Made by a program: the position numbers and the translations under genes
Shown: positions 24,460-28,341 of the stretch, in pieces
Layout of the letters: each line of letters starts with the position of its first letter
How positions within the stretch are numbered: the stretch's first letter is position 1
Notes under the pieces: model-generated
Databases searched by the model: none
What the model was told of the DNA's origin: nothing
Seen by the model: the letters and a program-made list of their open reading frames with translations, nothing else
From: Thaumarchaeota archaeon SCGC AAA007-O23
GTDB taxonomy: Archaea > Thermoproteota > Nitrososphaeria > Nitrososphaerales > Nitrosopumilaceae
Assembly (NCBI GenBank): GCA_000402075.1
Contig: ARWO01000017.1
Location: forward strand, 1 to 28,341
Direction: 5' to 3'
DNA length: 28,341 bases

Positions 24460-24863
24460 TGGAATGTATAGTTTTAACGCAAGAAGAAAAGAATGAATTA
24501 GTTACTCATGCGATAGGACAGCAACCTAGTGAGTCATGTGCTATGCTACTTGGAGAAAAAATTGATGGTGCTTGGAATGTTAAAGAGATTTTCCTCACAG
24601 AAAACATGGACAACTCTAAAACAAATTTTACAATTTCACCGGAAGAACTATTGAAAGGATACCAACTTGCCGAAAAAATGCATTTAGAGTTAGTTGGCGT
24701 ATTTCATTCTCATCCTAATTCAGACGCAATTCCTTCAAGTACTGATAAAAAATTCATGCAAAATAATCCTGTGCCGTGGATAATATTTTCAGGTGTAAAT
24801 AATGATCTTAAGGCATACTTACTAGATTCTGATCTGGTAGAAATTTCAATAAAAATAGATTAA
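24459..24863 (+). CDS. JAMM/MPN+ zinc metalloprotease (possible deSAMPylase)
   Basis: The 134-residue protein is a single JAB1/MPN domain with the complete JAMM set: Glu25 (in SESCAMLLG), H83 and H85 (FHSHP), Ser93 and Asp96 (SSTD). Archaeal enzymes of this type remove ubiquitin-like SAMP proteins from targets; bacterial relatives cleave in sulfur-carrier pathways. A role in either is possible. Start is TTG, 5 bases after the copper protein stop, within the stem-loop. No ATG is in frame near the N-terminus. Confidence 0.88.
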   Translation: MECIVLTQEEKNELVTHAIGQQPSESCAMLLGEKIDGAWNVKEIFLTENMDNSKTNFTISPEELLKGYQLAEKMHLELVGVFHSHPNSDAIPSSTDKKFMQNNPVPWIIFSGVNNDLKAYLLDSDLVEISIKID

Positions 24864-24901
24864 TTGTTTAGATTAAATACTCCCTGATTTTATGCAATAT
24901 T

Positions 24902-25165
24902 ATGGCAATGGATATACATGTCTACGACACTTATGTTAAAGCCAAAGATGGTCATACAATGCACTTTGATGTTATAACAGAAGTAAAGGAACTTGAAAAA
25001 GCACTTGAATATGCAAAACAGTGGCTAGCAACAGTTGGTGAAGGTGATGCACAGGTGACAGGAGCGGAATGCCAATTTTGTCACACACAAGGAGCGCCAG
25101 AACCAGTTGAGAACGAAATCAAGGAAAAGGGATTCTTCATTCAAAAAATGGAAGGATGCCCATAA
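24902..25165 (+). CDS. DUF2024 family protein
   Basis: The 87-residue protein matches DUF2024: HVYDTYVKAKDGHTMHFDVI near the N-terminus and a CQFCHTQG turn (two Cys and one His) with FFIQKMEGCP at the end. The cysteines could bind metal. The function of the family is unknown. ATG start; the stop is followed by a T-rich stretch shared with the convergent pyrophosphatase. Confidence 0.82.
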   Translation: MAMDIHVYDTYVKAKDGHTMHFDVITEVKELEKALEYAKQWLATVGEGDAQVTGAECQFCHTQGAPEPVENEIKEKGFFIQKMEGCP

Positions 25166-25192
25166 ATTATTTTTTAATTTATTTTAAAAATT
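25166..25192. terminator. T/A-rich bidirectional terminator
   Basis: Between two convergent stop codons lie TTATTTTTTAATTTATTTT on the plus strand and AAAATT-rich sequence that reads as T-tracts on the minus strand. Archaeal transcription ends at such T-runs, so this short gap probably serves both genes. Confidence 0.5.
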
Positions 25193-27253
25193 CTAAAGTA
25201 TAATTACCGCAAAGAAAACAGGAACAAAGACTATTGCAATTGTGTTAAGTAGTTTGATTACAGTGTTTAATGCTGGACCTGCAGTATCTTTGTAAGGGTC
25301 ACCGATAATATCTCCTACAACTGAAACTTTGTGTTCTTCAGTACCTTTTTCACCCTTCATCTCAATGAGTTTTTTGGCATTATCCCATGCACCGCCAGTA
25401 TTTGCCAAATGATATGCAAGGCATATTCCAGTAACTACAGCACCCATAAGTAGACCTGCAACTGCAGCTGGTCCTAATAATACCCCAACAACAATTGGTG
25501 CAGCCACAGCGATTGATGCTGATTTCCAAAGTTCACCTAACGAAGCAACAGTGGCTACGTCAACACATTTTGCATAATCAGGTTTTGATGTTCCAGCAAG
25601 TATTCCAGAATCATTCTTGAATTGTCTTCGTACTTCATCCACCATTCTCTTTGCAGCCCTTTCAACACCGCTAATTAATTGACCAGTTATAATGAATGGA
25701 ATTAATCCTCCAACAAGCAAGCCCACAATTACTGCAGGGTTTGAGAGACCATAATCAATAACCATTTCACTGAAATAATGTGTGGCTTCAAATTGAAATG
25801 CCTGAATCATTGCTAATGCTGCCAATGCAGCACTTGCAATTGCAAAGCCCTTAGTCACTGCCTTTGTAGTATTTCCAACAGCATCAATTTCATCTGTGAT
25901 TTTACGATTCTCTTCACCCATTTTAGTCATTTCTACAATTCCACCTGCATTATCTGCAATTGGACCAAACGCATCAATAGCAAGAACAATTCCTGCAAGA
26001 CTTAACATTGCCATCGCAGTGAGTGATGTTCCAAATATTCCATAAAGTAATGGGTCAGAGCCTTCAGGCGCTGCTGAAGAACATATAGCAAATGATATGA
26101 TGATTGCTGCAACTAGTGCAATCATAAATGGTCCAGTTGATTGTAATCCCTTTATGATTCCCATTAATGTGAGTGATGCATAGCCCCACTTTGCAGATTC
26201 TGAGATTTCTCTAACTGGTTTGAACTTATAATTTGTATAATAATCTGTGATCTTTTGAATGACAGGAACGAGAATCACACCTATCACAGTAGCGCCAAAT
26301 AATGCATATGCAATTGGGCTTGTACCTAGAATTATGTATGTGAATACAAAGTTTAACGTAATTGCAATTGCTGCTGTGACATAAAATGAGATGTTGAGAG
26401 GTTTCATTACATCCGTAATCTTTCTTGTTCCAATTGTAGCAGTACCAATAATTGAAGCAATTAATCCAGATGCACCAATCAATATAGGATATGCAAAGTT
26501 TTCTGGTGAACCTATTAGTGCAGCAATTAGTAATGATGCCAAAATAGTTACAATGTAAGACTCGTAAACATCGGAACCCATTCCTGCTGCATCACCAACA
26601 TTATCACCTACATTATCTGCAATTGTGGCAGGGTTGCGGGGATCGTCTTCTGGAATATTGGCTTCAACTTTACCCACCAAATCTGCACCCATATCTGCAG
26701 CTTTTGTAAATATTCCACCACCAATTCTAATGAATAATGCTATTAGGCTTGCACCAATTCCAACACCTGCAATAGTAATTGGATTTGGGTATATCATGTA
26801 CAATATAGCAGTAGCAACCAATGCCATAGCTGGAACCGCAAGACCAACAGTTGCACCACCTCTAAAAGCGATTGCAAATGTTTTACCTAATCCAGAACTT
26901 GTTGCGTTGGCTGCTCTAACAGCTGCTTTCACAGTAACTTTTAGAGAGATAAATCCAGCAACTGCAGATAATGTTGCGCCGACCGCAAATGCAATTCCAT
27001 TTGATTCACCGATAAAGAATCCGATAATTACAGCTAACCCAATTGCTACTGGAACAATAATTTTCATTTCACGCCTAAGAAACGCAGCAGCGCCTTGACG
27101 TACAGCGTCAGAAATTTCAAGCATTTCTTTTGTCCCTGGTTTCTGTTTTGCAACCCATCCAGTATATATCGCAGCAACTGAGAATGAGGCTATTGCCGCA
27201 ATAACCGGCAAGAGAACCTCTAATGGTAGAGGTAAAGTATCTTGAAATGCCAT
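25193..27253 (-). CDS. hppA: Membrane proton-translocating pyrophosphatase, K+-independent type
   Basis: The 686-residue protein has about 16 hydrophobic helices. It carries the catalytic loop with ADMGADLVGKVE and DNVGDNVGDAAGMGSD, the substrate/Mg2+ sites of H+-PPases, and a C-terminal DNAKK block. In GNTTKAVTKG the key positions are Lys464 and Thr467; Lys at this site marks the K+-independent subfamily, which pumps protons and not sodium. It uses PPi from biosynthesis to build proton-motive force. ATG start; TATA near 27285. Confidence 0.95.
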   Translation of the reverse strand: MAFQDTLPLPLEVLLPVIAAIASFSVAAIYTGWVAKQKPGTKEMLEISDAVRQGAAAFLRREMKIIVPVAIGLAVIIGFFIGESNGIAFAVGATLSAVAGFISLKVTVKAAVRAANATSSGLGKTFAIAFRGGATVGLAVPAMALVATAILYMIYPNPITIAGVGIGASLIALFIRIGGGIFTKAADMGADLVGKVEANIPEDDPRNPATIADNVGDNVGDAAGMGSDVYESYIVTILASLLIAALIGSPENFAYPILIGASGLIASIIGTATIGTRKITDVMKPLNISFYVTAAIAITLNFVFTYIILGTSPIAYALFGATVIGVILVPVIQKITDYYTNYKFKPVREISESAKWGYASLTLMGIIKGLQSTGPFMIALVAAIIISFAICSSAAPEGSDPLLYGIFGTSLTAMAMLSLAGIVLAIDAFGPIADNAGGIVEMTKMGEENRKITDEIDAVGNTTKAVTKGFAIASAALAALAMIQAFQFEATHYFSEMVIDYGLSNPAVIVGLLVGGLIPFIITGQLISGVERAAKRMVDEVRRQFKNDSGILAGTSKPDYAKCVDVATVASLGELWKSASIAVAAPIVVGVLLGPAAVAGLLMGAVVTGICLAYHLANTGGAWDNAKKLIEMKGEKGTEEHKVSVVGDIIGDPYKDTAGPALNTVIKLLNTIAIVFVPVFFAVIIL

Positions 27254-27280
27254 CTTATAATTGAAAAACGAAATTATTGT

Positions 27281-27290
27281 AAATATAAAT
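27281..27290 (-). promoter_or_regulatory. TATA box of hppA
   Basis: On the minus strand ATTTATATTT lies about 32 bases before the ATG, giving a transcript with at most a few leader bases. Confidence 0.55.
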
Positions 27291-27306
27291 CATCAAGCAA
27301 AAATTT

Positions 27307-27693
27307 TTAGTCAATTAATTTTCTTTTTTGATATGGTGGAAAATTCTTCCCTCGTAAGCCTTGCCTAACAAGTTTGCTAAACCTCTTTCCATGGCTTAGG
27401 TATGGAAATCTTTGATGGATCAATTCATGCACGATCGTATTCTCTAGATCCTTCTCATCAGAAATTTTCCTAATATTTAGGAATATGAGGTTCTGCCTGT
27501 TGTATGAGAGACCTAAATATTTGTAGGCTGAAGTACGTGCACCCTCTGTCATCTCCCTTGGCATATCAAGAACTTCACGTGTAGTAAGAAGTATTTTGGG
27601 TTCTGGAATAGAAAAGCGCTTAGCGTATATTCCAACTTTTTCACAAATTCCAAGTCTAAGGTCTGGATCTAATTTCACATAATCTAATGTCAA
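27307..27693 (-). CDS. SprT-like zinc metallopeptidase-domain protein
   Basis: The 128-residue protein contains HELIH (89-93) with a third likely zinc ligand His101 in LSHGKRF, the HExxH...HGxxF arrangement of SprT/YgjP-like metalloproteins. The strand NLIFLNIRKI precedes the helix as in that fold. It is a minimal single-domain form; substrate unknown. Only a TTG start (27693) is available upstream of the conserved region. Confidence 0.8.
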   Translation of the reverse strand: MTLDYVKLDPDLRLGICEKVGIYAKRFSIPEPKILLTTREVLDMPREMTEGARTSAYKYLGLSYNRQNLIFLNIRKISDEKDLENTIVHELIHQRFPYLSHGKRFSKLVRQGLRGKNFPPYQKRKLID

Positions 27694-27754
27694 AATGTTA
27701 GTTTATCGTATGATGTCAATTGTTGTTTTGATCTTGGTTTACCTTTACAAAGCA

Positions 27755-27810
27755 GGGTCAGAGTTTAGTAGTGTAATCATAAATCATACAGCCACCGTCT
27801 CATCATACCC
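27755..27810 (-). ncRNA. Candidate C/D box sRNA (2'-O-methylation guide)
   Basis: On the minus strand the order is: terminal stem GGG (27810-27808), U, box C AUGAUGA (27806-27800), a 12-nt guide (27799-27788), D'-like AUGA (27787-27784), UUU, C'-like AUGAUUA (27780-27774), a 12-nt guide (27773-27762), box D CUGA (27761-27758), and CCC (27757-27755). Boxes C and D are perfect; the GGG/CCC stem and the single U before box C fit kink-turn geometry for L7Ae. The 12/12 spacing is the archaeal standard. It begins one base after the dephospho-CoA kinase stop codon. Guides: GACGGUGGCUGU and CACUACUAAACU. Targets not identified. Confidence 0.75.
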
Positions 27811-28308
27811 CTAGTTCATTACATCAAGTATTTTTTGAACCTTCGCTCGTATTTCAGGCGTGATTGTAACAATAACCAAGCCCTCGTTCGGCTGACCGTA
27901 CATCACGACAGAATTTTCAGGTGCAAAGATACATGCAGGTATAACAAGAAGATCCTCCTCCCCATCTACTGTGATTCTAACTGGTGGTTCACTAGAAAAC
28001 GCCTTTTGAATAACTTGTATGCTTTCCTCAGTTATTTCACCAGGCGGATTTCTGCAGGACAGATTCGTGTTTATTGTATCATCAACAGGAACTATACGCT
28101 GATTACGTTTTTCGAGACCATCTATGATTTGAATCTGCGGTTTGAGACCCAATTGTAACATGTTTTCAGTTGTCCTATCTCCTACTGTAATTATAACTGA
28201 TTCAGCAAAAAATTTTTTTATGATATTTTCTTTGTTTGGATCATTATCACTGACTAAATTTCCTAATGGATTTTTTAGTTGATCACGAAGATCATCAGGT
28301 AATTGCAA
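27811..28308 (-). CDS. GTP-dependent dephospho-CoA kinase (DUF359)
   Basis: The 165-residue protein matches the archaeal DUF359 family, which phosphorylates dephospho-CoA with GTP in the last step of CoA synthesis. Motifs are ITVGDRTTENMLQLG (about 40-54), IIDGLEKR (about 61-68) and DGEEDLLVIPA (about 114-124). It is the archaeal replacement for CoaE. The start is TTG at 28308; a stop codon lies three codons upstream in the same frame. Only 33 bases of upstream sequence remain in the window, so the promoter is not assessable. The TAG stop is immediately followed by the C/D sRNA candidate. Confidence 0.88.
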   Translation of the reverse strand: MQLPDDLRDQLKNPLGNLVSDNDPNKENIIKKFFAESVIITVGDRTTENMLQLGLKPQIQIIDGLEKRNQRIVPVDDTINTNLSCRNPPGEITEESIQVIQKAFSSEPPVRITVDGEEDLLVIPACIFAPENSVVMYGQPNEGLVIVTITPEIRAKVQKILDVMN

Positions 28309-28341
28309 GAAAATCTAACTAGTTGTTGGAGTTGTCTCCGC

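Noticed and set aside
26625..27098. 157-residue plus-strand open frame
   Set aside because: It lies wholly antisense to the pyrophosphatase gene and is Ala/Pro-rich in the way mirror frames of membrane proteins are.

Overview
The window is a compact, AT-rich archaeal chromosome segment, best explained as a member of the Thaumarchaeota/Nitrososphaeria, probably the marine Nitrosopumilaceae. The pointers are: archaeal signature genes (Pth2-type peptidyl-tRNA hydrolase, archaeal TruD, aEF1B with its Zn-ribbon partner, two-ring Cdc48, GTP-dependent dephospho-CoA kinase, geranylgeranyl reductase, pyruvoyl arginine decarboxylase); TATA boxes about 25-30 nt before start codons, meaning mostly leaderless mRNAs; tRNA genes without encoded CCA; a membrane-tethered blue-copper protein beside heme O synthase; a CFI-box surface protein and a PEF-type C-terminus. 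It reads as core chromosome. I see no integrase, IS element, CRISPR array, prophage or rRNA, and no gene-free stretch longer than about 125 bases.

Layout. 1-888: truncated SAM methyltransferase and tRNA-Val(CAC), both minus. 970-3006: UBP-type zinc finger plus M3 peptidase operon. 3077-4627: secreted CFI-box protein, ending directly against a convergent arginine decarboxylase (4628-5179). 5265-5773: small membrane protein, tRNA-Thr(UGU), then a candidate structured leader before a DEAD-box RNA helicase (5774-7078). 7147-9703: a run of small plus-strand genes (a lone AsnC/RAM domain, membrane and surface proteins, several unknowns). 9700-11998: DUF255 thioredoxin-like protein and a small unknown, minus. 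12075-13550: zinc alcohol dehydrogenase and two small genes. 13547-15090: unknown and membrane proteins. 15171-18453: minus-strand group of Pth2, an exported beta-propeller protein and TruD. 18529-22678: geranylgeranyl reductase, then Zn-ribbon, aEF1B, Cdc48 and a winged-helix-like protein. 22679-25165: heme O synthase (minus) divergent from a membrane cupredoxin, a JAMM protease and a DUF2024 protein. 25193-28308: H+-pumping pyrophosphatase, SprT-like metalloprotein, a candidate C/D box sRNA, and GTP-dependent dephospho-CoA kinase, all minus.

Themes. Translation and RNA: two tRNAs, TruD, Pth2, aEF1B, DEAD-box helicase, C/D sRNA. Protein turnover: Cdc48 with a proteasome-docking-type tail, JAMM protease, UBP zinc finger, M3 peptidase. 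Bioenergetics: heme O synthase, blue-copper protein, membrane pyrophosphatase. Lipid, cofactor and polyamine metabolism: geranylgeranyl reductase, dephospho-CoA kinase, arginine decarboxylase.

The most notable unlisted signal is at 27755-27810 on the minus strand. It is a 56-nt element with a box C, two 12-nt guide intervals, box D and a kink-turn-compatible terminal stem, starting one base after the dephospho-CoA kinase stop codon. Other points for follow-up are C55 in the tRNA-Thr T-loop, a near-identical 51-nt patch shared by the two Cdc48 AAA domains, and the hairpin before the helicase. All family assignments are from reading motifs; no database search was run.
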